Positions 8,579-17,286 of a stretch of DNA of 64,000 nucleotides are shown in pieces (the first letter of the stretch is position 1; every line of letters starts with the position of its first letter). The notes under the pieces were generated by a model. That model saw only the letters and a program-made list of their open reading frames with translations, was not told the DNA's origin and ran no database searches. The translations under genes and the position numbers were made by a program. This DNA comes from Bacteroidales bacterium UBA5349 (GTDB taxonomy: Bacteria; Bacteroidota; Bacteroidia; Bacteroidales; Tenuifilaceae). The DNA is taken from assembly GCA_002410065.1 (NCBI GenBank), contig DHQB01000002.1, positions 1 to 64,000 on the forward strand, given 5' to 3'.

Positions 8579-10786
8579 ATGTATATATTTAAAAAAATCA
8601 AAAAAGTGACCCTAAAATCTTTTATACTCAGCCTTTTATTAGTACTATCATTCTCCCTAATTAAATCACAAACAGTTCAGGAACAAAGGGATAGCATTTT
8701 ATCACTAACAAGTAATGCTGACTCGCAGCAGAAAGTATTGTTATACGATTCAGTTTCGAGGTTATACTGGAGAACTAATCCTGACTCTAGTCTTTACTAT
8801 GCAGAGCTTGCCCTAAAGTATGCTCAAAAAACTCGGAATGATTTGAGTATTGCCGAGGCATATAATGCTTTAGGAAATGCATATGCAGAGATGGGTAAAA
8901 ACGATGAAGCCCTTGATAACTATAAAAAATCACTCTCACTTCGTAAGGCAGGTGGTGATATGTTAAAAGTTTCCCATTCATTAAACAACATTAGTCTTAT
9001 TTATATTGATCAGAAAAAATACTCCGAAGCAATAAATGCATACAAAGAGGGAGCCGCCATTTGTAATGAACTTAACCAATACTCCGAAGAGGCATTTATG
9101 CAGATGGGAATTGCTCAAACCTATAATACCATAAACAACAAAACTAGTGCACTGGAGTATGCAATTAAAGCAGCCAGCTTATTTATCCACATTGACAATA
9201 AAGCAGGATTAGCCTCTAATTTTAACTTCATAGGAAATCTTCATAAAGATCTAAACAACAACAGTCTTGCCCTAGAGTACTTTAAAAAGTCAAACCAACT
9301 TTACATTGATTTAAATATCCAAAGTGGTATTTCAACAACCACTAATAATTTAGGGATCATATATGATGAAATGGGGCAAAGCGATAAAGCATTGAGTTAT
9401 TATCAGGAGTTTTTGCAAATGGCCATCGATAATGATAATATCCCGTCGCAAGGAACAGCCCACAATAACATTGGCTTCCTTTACGCAAAAACAAAGCAAT
9501 ATCAAAAAGCGCTTGAATCTTATTCAAAATCACTATCCATCAGCCAAAACACAAACGATTCGCTGAGCATAATGAATACGAATAACAACCTTGCTTCGGT
9601 TTATTTAAGCATGGGAAATACTAGTAAAGCTGAAAATCATGTAAATACTGCTCTTAAGTATACAACGAGCAATAATAATCTTCTCTATCTTGCAGAAAGC
9701 CATGAGATACTCAGTAGGATTTATGCTAAAAAAAACAATTTCAAAGAGGCATACCACCACCAATCAATTAATAAAGAAATAAGAGACAACCTTTTTAGCT
9801 TGAACACTAACGAGCAGATTGTTGAGATGCAGGTAAAGTTTGATACAGATCGGAAGGAGAAAGAGATAGAACTACTTAAAAAAAACGATGAGATTAAAAA
9901 TCTTGAACTTCAAAGATCGAAAAATGTAAACTTCCTATGGATAGGCCTCACAATTCTTTTAATTGGATTTGGAATACTAGGATACTTTAACCTTCAGCAA
10001 AAAAAGAATAGCAACAAACTGCTACAACAAAAAAATAAGCAAATGCAAATTGCTTATAAAAAACTTATTGAATCGGAGGAGCACCTTACAGAACTTAATG
10101 CTACAAAGGATAGGTTCTTTACTATTGTTGCACACGACCTAAAAAATCCGTTCAATGCATTGTTGGGTTTTAGTGAGTTGCTTCATAATAATTACACCAA
10201 GTATACTAAGAAACAAAGCGAAGAGATGATTAAAGCAATTTTTGATACTTCGCAAAACTTATACAAACTGTTGGAAAATTTATTACAATGGTCTAGATCT
10301 CAAACGGGGCATATTACTTACAATCCTGAGCTCTTTCCACTTATTAATAAGGTCAAGCACGAAATTGATTTACTAAGCAACCTATCTGAGAAAAAGAACC
10401 TAAAAGTCATTAACAGGGTTGAGGACTCAGTTGTTGTTTATGCAGACATTAATCTTACCTCAATAGTCATTAGAAACTTATTAAGCAATGCCATTAAGTT
10501 CAGCAATCCTGAAGGAAAAATAAAGATTACAGCAACTGAGGAAAACAATATGGTTCTGGTAAGTGTTACAGACTCGGGTGTTGGCATGAGCAAACAGGAT
10601 GTAGACAAACTTTTCAGGCTCGATGAATCATTCTCAACAAAAGGAACTGCAAATGAAGAGGGAACTGGCCTTGGGCTAATTATTTGCAAAGAATTTATTG
10701 AAAAAAATGGAGGTAAAATCTACGTAAATAGCCAAGAGGGTTCGGGTAGTACATTTACCTTTACGCTCCCTACAAGCATAAAATAA
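8579..10786 (+). CDS. TPR-domain sensor histidine kinase
   Basis: A membrane sensor kinase of 735 residues. An N-terminal signal or membrane segment (residues 12-29) is followed by a periplasmic array of about six to seven tetratricopeptide repeats, a coiled coil, and a transmembrane helix (about residues 458-477). The cytoplasmic part has a HisKA domain with phospho-acceptor His519 (VAHDLKNP) and an HATPase_c domain with the N box (IRNLLSNAIKFS), G1 (DSGVGM) and G2 (GTGLGLIICKEF). There is no receiver domain and no response regulator next to it, so its output partner must be elsewhere. It is similar in architecture and kinase core to the gene immediately downstream, which suggests tandem duplication. 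Confidence 0.93.
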   Translation: MYIFKKIKKVTLKSFILSLLLVLSFSLIKSQTVQEQRDSILSLTSNADSQQKVLLYDSVSRLYWRTNPDSSLYYAELALKYAQKTRNDLSIAEAYNALGNAYAEMGKNDEALDNYKKSLSLRKAGGDMLKVSHSLNNISLIYIDQKKYSEAINAYKEGAAICNELNQYSEEAFMQMGIAQTYNTINNKTSALEYAIKAASLFIHIDNKAGLASNFNFIGNLHKDLNNNSLALEYFKKSNQLYIDLNIQSGISTTTNNLGIIYDEMGQSDKALSYYQEFLQMAIDNDNIPSQGTAHNNIGFLYAKTKQYQKALESYSKSLSISQNTNDSLSIMNTNNNLASVYLSMGNTSKAENHVNTALKYTTSNNNLLYLAESHEILSRIYAKKNNFKEAYHHQSINKEIRDNLFSLNTNEQIVEMQVKFDTDRKEKEIELLKKNDEIKNLELQRSKNVNFLWIGLTILLIGFGILGYFNLQQKKNSNKLLQQKNKQMQIAYKKLIESEEHLTELNATKDRFFTIVAHDLKNPFNALLGFSELLHNNYTKYTKKQSEEMIKAIFDTSQNLYKLLENLLQWSRSQTGHITYNPELFPLINKVKHEIDLLSNLSEKKNLKVINRVEDSVVVYADINLTSIVIRNLLSNAIKFSNPEGKIKITATEENNMVLVSVTDSGVGMSKQDVDKLFRLDESFSTKGTANEEGTGLGLIICKEFIEKNGGKIYVNSQEGSGSTFTFTLPTSIK

Positions 10787-10822
10787 ATACCTAAATTTGT
10801 GCCAAATTAACCCTGTAGCAAT

Positions 10823-13663
10823 ATGGCAAAGATTGGTTTTAGTATCAACAAAGTTTCTTTCCTGCTCTTACTAGCAATAGTTCAACCCCAATTGGGCTTT
10901 ACAAATCAACCTGCTCCAAAACAGGAAGATGCAATAAGTGCAATAAGAAAGTTTGTAACAGAAAATCCGCGTAAAGCAATTCATCTTGCTAGCAGTTCAA
11001 CTTCCTCTAACAATGCAGATACAATAGCACTTATTGGAACGCTTAAAGCTAAAGCATATCTATCGCTAGGAATTCTCGACTCAGCAAAAATTCAAATAAA
11101 TATAATTGATTCTACAGTCAACGCGCTAGTGGAGAACACATTATTTGAAATTATAGAAGTTCACATTCAGTTCCATTTGGCAATGGGTAATTATGGTATT
11201 GCGCAACAAGAGATAAAGCAACAATTAAAGAAGAGTCCATTTAAAGAAAACAATAGGTTAAGGGCAAAACTCACCATTCTTAAAGCAGGGGTTTTTGAAC
11301 ATCAAAAGCAGTATCCCGAAGCGCTTTCTACTCTTGAAAATGGCTTAAAGACTTTTGAAACTTTCAACGACAAAGAGATTAATGCTCTCTTTTCCCGTAA
11401 CATTGCGAACCTCTATTTTCAAACCGACCAATTTTTGAGCGCCAACAATTGGTACTCAAAAGCTCTAGAGAACTACACTGAGCTAAACGATACGCTTGGC
11501 CAAATTGCTCTGATTAAAAACATTAGCCTAGCCAACAGAGGATTAAGCCAATTTGACAAGGCAGAAACAAACTTACAACAAGCCCAAAGCCTTGCCATTG
11601 CAATGGATAAACCAGATCAGCTTGCCGATATTTACAATTTAATGGGGAGCCTAAGGTTACGTTCGGGTAAACCAACCGAATCACTTGAATACTACGAACA
11701 AAGTTTAATACTGAGAGAAGACCTAGAACTTTTATCGAGTGTTGCCTCAACAATAGAGAATATTGCTAGGGTACAGCGAGATATAGGTGAATTTGATAAA
11801 GCCACGATTAACCTATTAAAGGTAATACAGATTAGGCAAGAACTGAACGATTCAAAAAGCCTTGCATCAGCATATAACGAAATGGGTAATTTGGACTCCC
11901 AGAAAGAAAACTTTGCCGATGCACTTATGAACTACCTCAAATCTCTAAAAATTAGGCAGCAAGCAAATTTTTCTGAAGATATTGCTCGATCGTTAACAAA
12001 TATAGGACTTACATATCGAAAAATTGGATCGTACGCAAATGCACTAAAATATCTTGAACAGGCCATTGAACTTATTGATGAAAGTAGCGATCCACTTAGT
12101 CAAGCCTATATATATGTGCATCATGGAAATACGCTTCGCGATGTTAATAGATCTGAAGAGGCGATAAAGAGCTACTCAACAGCCCTAAGATTACGAGAAC
12201 AAACTGGGAATAAGCAAGCAATAGCTCAGGCATACAAAAGCCTTGCCTATGCCTATGGTGATATAAAGCAATTTGGAAAAGCAAGAGAATTGCTGAATAA
12301 TGCCTTAAACATAACCAAGGAGCTTGGCGACGAAACCCGTACCGCAGATATTTACAACGAGTTAGGAAACCTTTGCCAACAAATAGGCAATTATGAAGAG
12401 GCAATTGATTACTTCCAACTTGCATCAACCCTCTTTGCAAAACATTTTGATATAGATAGAAGAGCCCTTTGTATCCGTAAAATTGGTGAGGCACAAACAG
12501 CACTTGGACAGTATCAGAATGCATTCTTACACCTTGAACTTGCACTTAACCTAGCCAATAAAACCAATAACCCAAAACTCAAAGAACTTACGTACTTGGC
12601 TTTGTACAATTATCACCTAAAAAAGGGAGAATACAAAGAAGCACTTAACTTTTATACCCAACACATAACCCTAAGAGATAGCCTTACCAACCTTAACAAA
12701 CAGGAGGCAATCTGGCAAGCAAGCCTTGATCTTGAACTCAATAAAAAGGTTGAGCAAATAAAACAAATTGAAGGTGAGGTTGAGTCGTTACGGACTGAAG
12801 CACAGCTAAAATCCGTACAATTGGAGCAGCAAATGCTTTACCGCAAGTTCATTATCCTTACACTAATTTTAGTAGTTGTTATAGCAGCCGGAAGTATATA
12901 TGGATATATTGTTATCCGAAAAAAGAACAAGCATCTGGGCGAAGCAAATGAGAAGCTTTCACTGTCGGAAAGAGACCTGAAAACTCTGGTTCAAACCAAA
13001 GACAAACTCTTCTCGATAATTGCACACGATTTGCGTAGCCCTTTTACTGCATTGCTCGGTTTAACAGAAGTTTTGGCAAAACAAGAGCTTAATCCACAGG
13101 AAGTTTCAGAGTTTGGTCAACACTTACATGAATCGTCACAGAAATTACTAACCCTTATCGATAGTCTTCTTCAGTGGTCGCGAAGCCAAACTGGCAAAAT
13201 TAAACTCGAGCCCAAAGAGTTAAATCTGAGGAAACTTGTGGAGGAGGTAATTGCCATTCAGCAGATGCAAGCCGATGCTAAAAAGATTAGTCTTTATGTG
13301 GACATTGATAGAAACCACAGCCTTACTACTGATTACGATACTCTATCAACCGTTATTCGAAATTTGCTGTCCAACGGTATTAAGTTTACCCCCGAGAGTG
13401 GATCAATATCCATTAGCGCTGCTATAAATAATAAAAATACAACCATAAGTATCACCGATACGGGCGTTGGAATGAAGCCAGAGGATATGGATAAGTTATT
13501 TAGAATTGAGGATAGTTTCTCAAAACAGGGGACTAATCAAGAATCTGGAACTGGTTTAGGCCTTATCATTTGCAAAGAGTTTGTAGAAATGAACGGCGGG
13601 AACATTGATGTATCGAGCAAACATGGAATGGGAACAACATTTACTATTACCCTTCCATCATAG
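10823..13663 (+). CDS. TPR-domain sensor histidine kinase (tandem paralogue)
   Basis: A larger relative (946 residues) of the upstream kinase. A signal segment at about residues 10-25 precedes an extended periplasmic TPR superhelix (roughly residues 90-640, more repeats than its neighbour), a transmembrane helix near residues 673-693 and a coiled linker. HisKA carries His735 (IAHDLRSPF), and HATPase_c carries IRNLLSNGIKFT, DTGVGM and GTGLGLIICKEF. The ligand is unknown; TPR sensors of this type usually bind peptides or protein partners. No receiver domain is present. xseB starts 22 bases after its stop, so transcription probably continues through. Confidence 0.93.
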   Translation: MAKIGFSINKVSFLLLLAIVQPQLGFTNQPAPKQEDAISAIRKFVTENPRKAIHLASSSTSSNNADTIALIGTLKAKAYLSLGILDSAKIQINIIDSTVNALVENTLFEIIEVHIQFHLAMGNYGIAQQEIKQQLKKSPFKENNRLRAKLTILKAGVFEHQKQYPEALSTLENGLKTFETFNDKEINALFSRNIANLYFQTDQFLSANNWYSKALENYTELNDTLGQIALIKNISLANRGLSQFDKAETNLQQAQSLAIAMDKPDQLADIYNLMGSLRLRSGKPTESLEYYEQSLILREDLELLSSVASTIENIARVQRDIGEFDKATINLLKVIQIRQELNDSKSLASAYNEMGNLDSQKENFADALMNYLKSLKIRQQANFSEDIARSLTNIGLTYRKIGSYANALKYLEQAIELIDESSDPLSQAYIYVHHGNTLRDVNRSEEAIKSYSTALRLREQTGNKQAIAQAYKSLAYAYGDIKQFGKARELLNNALNITKELGDETRTADIYNELGNLCQQIGNYEEAIDYFQLASTLFAKHFDIDRRALCIRKIGEAQTALGQYQNAFLHLELALNLANKTNNPKLKELTYLALYNYHLKKGEYKEALNFYTQHITLRDSLTNLNKQEAIWQASLDLELNKKVEQIKQIEGEVESLRTEAQLKSVQLEQQMLYRKFIILTLILVVVIAAGSIYGYIVIRKKNKHLGEANEKLSLSERDLKTLVQTKDKLFSIIAHDLRSPFTALLGLTEVLAKQELNPQEVSEFGQHLHESSQKLLTLIDSLLQWSRSQTGKIKLEPKELNLRKLVEEVIAIQQMQADAKKISLYVDIDRNHSLTTDYDTLSTVIRNLLSNGIKFTPESGSISISAAINNKNTTISITDTGVGMKPEDMDKLFRIEDSFSKQGTNQESGTGLGLIICKEFVEMNGGNIDVSSKHGMGTTFTITLPS

Positions 13664-13685
13664 TAATTTCAAAAAATCAAACTAC

Positions 13686-13889
13686 ATGGCCAAGAAGAAT
13701 ATAACATATGCTGAGGCAATAGCGGAAATTGAAGAGATTGTTGAGAAGATTGAGAGCAACGAGTTGGATATTGATAATTTGGCTCAAGATGTAAAAAGGG
13801 TTTCAGAGCTGATCAAGTTCTGTAAGGCCAAGCTAAGAGCAACAGAGCAAGAGGTTGAAAATATCCTCAAAGATTTTGATGAGGAATAA
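13686..13889 (+). CDS. xseB: Exodeoxyribonuclease VII small subunit
   Basis: The 67-residue small subunit that forms helical stalks with XseA. ITYAEAIAEIEEIVEKIE, the ELDIDNLAQDVKRVSELI segment and CKAKLRATEQEVENIL are diagnostic. The start is the ATG at 13686; a longer reading from 13605 would overlap the kinase gene and adds 27 residues with no family match. It is separated from xseA by two kinase genes, which is unusual. A strong hairpin terminator follows directly. Confidence 0.93.
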   Translation: MAKKNITYAEAIAEIEEIVEKIESNELDIDNLAQDVKRVSELIKFCKAKLRATEQEVENILKDFDEE

Positions 13890-13893
13890 AAAA

Positions 13894-13918
13894 AAGGCGC
13901 ATGAAAAACATGCGCCTT
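13894..13918. terminator. Bidirectional terminator after xseB
   Basis: Arms 13894-13903 and 13909-13918 (AAGGCGCATG/CATGCGCCTT) pair perfectly around five A residues. The hairpin sits between xseB (+) and the convergent aspartase gene (-). Confidence 0.8.
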
Positions 13919-13939
13919 CCTCGTATACATCAATTCTAC

Positions 13940-15799
13940 CTATAACTTAAAATTTACCGGTTTTATCATATTCTCAGGGGCCAATACTCTTTCGAGTTGC
14001 TCCTTGGTTAGCAACTTTTGCTCAAGCACCAAATCATAAACACTCTTACCTGTTTGAAGTGCCAATTTAGCAATTTGGTTAGATTTCTCGTAGCCAATAA
14101 TTGGATTAAGGGCAGTAACCAAACCTATACTATGATGAACAAGATTACGACAATGCTCCTCATTTGCAGTAATTCCGTCAATACACCTAAATTTAAGAGT
14201 ATTCATACCGTTTTTAAGCATCTCTATTGATTCGAAAATACTTTGTACCATCACTGGCTCAAACACGTTTAGCTCAAGTTGTCCGCCCTCTGCCGCAATG
14301 GTTACGGTTAGGTCGTTACCAATAACTTTAAATGCTATCTGATTTACCACCTCAGGAATTACAGGGTTAACTTTACCCGGCATAATTGATGAGCCAGGCT
14401 GCATGGGAGGAAGATTAATCTCATTGATACCAGTTCGTGGTCCGGATGAAAGCAACCTTAAGTCATTACATATTTTTGATAGCTTAACGGCTAATCTCTT
14501 AACCGCAGAAGAGTACATTACAAAAGCACCTGTATCCTGGGTTGCTTCAACTAAGTTTCCTGCTAGTACAACATCTAAACCAGAAATTCGCTTTAGATGT
14601 TTCATAACCTTACTAGAATACTCAGGCTCAGAGTTTATTCCTGTACCAATGGCTGTGGCTCCCATATTCACTTCAAGGAAAAGTTCTGCATTCGAATTCA
14701 ATCGAAGAATTTCCTCGCTAAGAGTAACAGCATATGCCTCAAATGACTGACCAAGGGTCATTGGTACAGCATCCTGAAGCTGAGTACGCCCCATCTTAAT
14801 AACATGGGCAAACTCTTGTGCCTTTTTCTGAAAAGACTCAATTAATGATTGCAGAACAACAACCAACTTTTCGTTTGAGTGGATTAGTGCAATTTTAACT
14901 GCAGTTGGATATGCATCATTAGTTGATTGGGACAGGTTTACATGATTATTTGGGTGACAATAATCGTATTGTCCTTTCTCGTAGCCTAATAGCTCTAATG
15001 CTCTATTAGCAATCACCTCATTTGCATTCATATTGGTTGATGTACCTGCTCCACCCTGAATCATATCTACAACAAAGTGGTTGTGGTACTTTCCATTCTT
15101 AATCTCTTGGCAAGCACCAACAATAGCATTCTTAATCTCTTCTGAAAATAATCCAAGTTCATAATTCGCTTCAGCAGCAGCCTCTTTAACTATGGCTAAA
15201 CCATCGATTAGCGAAGGATAAAAGCTAAGCGTAATCCCACTAATATTAAAGTTCTCAATCGCTCTTAGAGTTTGAACTCCATAATAATATTCGAAAGGCA
15301 CATTTCTATCGCCTAACAAATCATGCTCTACACGAGTTTGTCCTGATTCGTATTGAGCAGCTGGATTAATCATCCTATTATTTGCATGGCGCATTCGCCT
15401 TGAAATAACCCGTGCAATATTTGAAAAGATTTTAAGCGTAGTTGCTGCGTTCTTGGCAAACACCTCGTTGTTAAGCAATAGCACCGTTGTTGCAACTAAA
15501 GCCCTAGCTGAAGTTGAGTGAGGCGAATCGGATGCCCATGAGCCCTCACCTAAAAAATCGCCCTGACCAAAATGTGTCAACTTAAGTTCAACACCATAGG
15601 GATTCGCTTTAAATAGCTCTACCTCACCTTCATAAATAATAAAGATGCTTTCGCGAGGGCCATTCTCTCTAAATAAAAACTCGTTAGCTTTAAATGTGCG
15701 CTGCTTAATACTGTTAGTTAGCAACTGGTACTCTTCATCTGCAAAACCTCTAAAAAGTTCAATCTTTTTAAGGAAATTTATTAAAGTAAAGTTATCCAT
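13940..15799 (-). CDS. aspA: Aspartate ammonia-lyase with N-terminal cyclic-nucleotide-binding-like domain
   Basis: A two-part protein of 619 residues. Residues 1 to about 130 are a CRP-like cNMP-binding domain (FKANEFLFRENGPRESIFII, then GQGDFLGEGSWASDSPHSTSARA, close to the phosphate-binding cassette). From about residue 150 it is a full lyase of the aspartase/fumarase superfamily, with GGAGTSTNMNANEV, GRTQLQDAVP and the signature GSSIMPGKVNPVIPE near residue 470. NPVIPE favours aspartase (aspartate to fumarate plus ammonia) over class II fumarase, which has NPTQCE; aspartase is thus the better but not certain call. The fusion suggests regulation by a nucleotide or by membrane or energy state. 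Confidence 0.88.
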   Translation of the reverse strand: MDNFTLINFLKKIELFRGFADEEYQLLTNSIKQRTFKANEFLFRENGPRESIFIIYEGEVELFKANPYGVELKLTHFGQGDFLGEGSWASDSPHSTSARALVATTVLLLNNEVFAKNAATTLKIFSNIARVISRRMRHANNRMINPAAQYESGQTRVEHDLLGDRNVPFEYYYGVQTLRAIENFNISGITLSFYPSLIDGLAIVKEAAAEANYELGLFSEEIKNAIVGACQEIKNGKYHNHFVVDMIQGGAGTSTNMNANEVIANRALELLGYEKGQYDYCHPNNHVNLSQSTNDAYPTAVKIALIHSNEKLVVVLQSLIESFQKKAQEFAHVIKMGRTQLQDAVPMTLGQSFEAYAVTLSEEILRLNSNAELFLEVNMGATAIGTGINSEPEYSSKVMKHLKRISGLDVVLAGNLVEATQDTGAFVMYSSAVKRLAVKLSKICNDLRLLSSGPRTGINEINLPPMQPGSSIMPGKVNPVIPEVVNQIAFKVIGNDLTVTIAAEGGQLELNVFEPVMVQSIFESIEMLKNGMNTLKFRCIDGITANEEHCRNLVHHSIGLVTALNPIIGYEKSNQIAKLALQTGKSVYDLVLEQKLLTKEQLERVLAPENMIKPVNFKL

Positions 15800-15838
15800 T
15801 TTAGTATGTTTTATGCTTAATGCAAGTTAATATGCACA

Positions 15839-15846
15839 CAAAGATA
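15839..15846 (-). promoter_or_regulatory. -7 box (TATCTTTG) upstream of aspA
   Basis: A TAnnTTTG match on the minus strand, about 40 bases upstream of the aspartase ATG. The -33 element is not clear. Confidence 0.5.
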
Positions 15847-15918
15847 TTCAACATTACTCGGAATTACGAATGATTTTGATGATTTAAGTTCTCATTTTTC
15901 AGGTAACCTCAAAAACAA

Positions 15919-15951
15919 AGAAGGGCGCTACCTTGGAAGTAACACCCTTCT
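15919..15951 (-). terminator. Imperfect hairpin after the trypsin-like gene
   Basis: AGAAGGG (15919-15925) pairs with CCCTTCT (15945-15951), and the inner arm continues with mismatches. It lies 30 bases after the protease stop on the minus strand and runs into a T-rich tract. Confidence 0.6.
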
Positions 15952-15980
15952 GTTATAGGAAACTAAACCACAAATAAGAC

Positions 15981-16835
15981 CTATCTCAAATTCTGATAAA
16001 GATCAAATTCCTCCTTAGCTTGCTTTGCTTCAGGCTCGGCAATAGTATCGTTATTAAAAAAGGATAGTATACTATCGAGCATTACAGCATTTGATATTCC
16101 GCTTGCTGTATGCTTATAGATTACTTTAGCTAGTTGCTTCAATTGATTTTGGTTGGCAATAAGCACCTGAATTGGATCAATATCGCCAAACTTAACTGAC
16201 GCCTCTACCTTTTTGAGCTCGGTAAGATTATCAGTAATAATCCCCATTAGCTGGTTATAAGCATTTGCCAAAGGAGTAGATCGGCGAGATACAATACCAA
16301 CAACCTCAAAGGTTTGGGTATCGATAAGTGGAGAACCACTATTGCCATAGTTCAATAATCCATCGTACTGAATAAATCTAACACCCTCCCTATTGGCAAA
16401 AACTGAGGATATTATTCCGGTTTTAAGCCCAAGATTTGAGTATCCATGATTAAAAGTTAGTACTGCCAACAAAGATCCAATGGAAAAATTTCGCTGGACG
16501 CTAAGTTTCAAACTTGGAATGCTCTGAAATTCGGGAAGATTAATGTTAAAAACAGCATAGTGTCCCAAGCTGCTTACAACACCAATACGCATCTCCTTAA
16601 TAAATTCTGAGTATGGAATGCGCATTGTGGCGGTAATGCTGTTGGCATCTGCGCCAACAAAGGTAATTTCAACCTTAAATGCCTTTTCAACACAAAATGC
16701 ATGCTGACTTGTAATTAAACAATCATCTACCTTAAAACCTGTTAGCGAATCAACTGTAATACCTCTCTCATTCAAAAACCTGAGTTGGCAAACAGATGCA
16801 TGACAAGACTTCCAAAGATTGCTAAGCATAAACAA
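15981..16835 (-). CDS. Trypsin-like serine protease-fold protein, catalytic Asp apparently replaced
   Basis: A 284-residue protein with a chymotrypsin/HtrA-like fold. His45 (LITSQHAF) and the nucleophile Ser166 (YGNSGSPLID) are clear, as is the following VVGIVSRR strand. The strand that normally carries the catalytic Asp (DYAVF or DIAVL) reads GHYAVFNI, with His92 in the Asp position, so activity may be weak, altered or absent. There is no signal peptide, so it seems cytosolic; the C-terminal 90 residues form a helical extension without a PDZ domain. Starts at residue 1 or 3 are both possible. A 41-aa membrane peptide gene lies 44 bases upstream and may share its transcript. Confidence 0.75.
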   Translation of the reverse strand: MFMLSNLWKSCHASVCQLRFLNERGITVDSLTGFKVDDCLITSQHAFCVEKAFKVEITFVGADANSITATMRIPYSEFIKEMRIGVVSSLGHYAVFNINLPEFQSIPSLKLSVQRNFSIGSLLAVLTFNHGYSNLGLKTGIISSVFANREGVRFIQYDGLLNYGNSGSPLIDTQTFEVVGIVSRRSTPLANAYNQLMGIITDNLTELKKVEASVKFGDIDPIQVLIANQNQLKQLAKVIYKHTASGISNAVMLDSILSFFNNDTIAEPEAKQAKEEFDLYQNLR

Positions 16836-16879
16836 AAGAGTTAAAAACGTTTATGGATGTGTTGGTTTAAAAATATAAA

Positions 16880-17005
16880 TTAGAAAGAGCGCAAAATGGT
16901 AAATACAAAAATTATTGTTACCAGGAAGAATACAACAAAAACACCTAAATCGATGGTTATCTTATCGATTAAATATTTCTTTAAAACGGCTCCAAGTCTA
17001 TTCAT
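16880..17005 (-). CDS. Putative 41-residue single-pass membrane peptide
   Basis: A short frame (MNRLGAVLKKYLIDKI, then a hydrophobic stretch DLGVFVVFFLVTIIFVF, ending TILRSF). It has a basic N-terminus and one clear transmembrane helix, the usual shape of a bacterial small membrane protein. A TATATTTG -7 box lies at 17137-17144 on the same strand, and the trypsin-like gene starts 44 bases after the stop, so a two-gene transcript is plausible. I recognise no family. Chance is not excluded at this length in AT-rich DNA. Confidence 0.42.
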   Translation of the reverse strand: MNRLGAVLKKYLIDKITIDLGVFVVFFLVTIIFVFTILRSF

Positions 17006-17136
17006 GGGTTCTTTATTTACTGTTATCCAAGGAACAATTTACTTAAGGCTAATAAGGCATAATTAGAATGTTGCATGATTCTGCATCAAATGATTAACTT
17101 TATACCATGTTTACTTTTTAATCATTTAAATCGATA

Positions 17137-17144
17137 CAAATATA
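17137..17144 (-). promoter_or_regulatory. -7 box (TATATTTG), minus strand
   Basis: A TAnnTTTG match on the minus strand about 130 bases upstream of the small membrane peptide and about 300 bases upstream of the protease. It would give a leader of roughly 125 nt. The bases around it are AT-rich, so a chance match is possible. Confidence 0.35.
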
Positions 17145-17286
17145 AATTGCCGAAGTTTCCTAAAAAATTGTCAAAGAAGCCATTTTAAAATGAATAGGGA
17201 AAACAATACCCTAAACAATAATAAACATCATAACAATATAGTTAACTGAATCTTACAGACTTATTAAATATAATTGTGTCACAAAT

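Noticed and set aside
13605..13685. Longer xseB start overlapping the kinase gene
   Set aside because: The added 27 residues match nothing, while the ATG at 13686 gives the normal family N-terminus.
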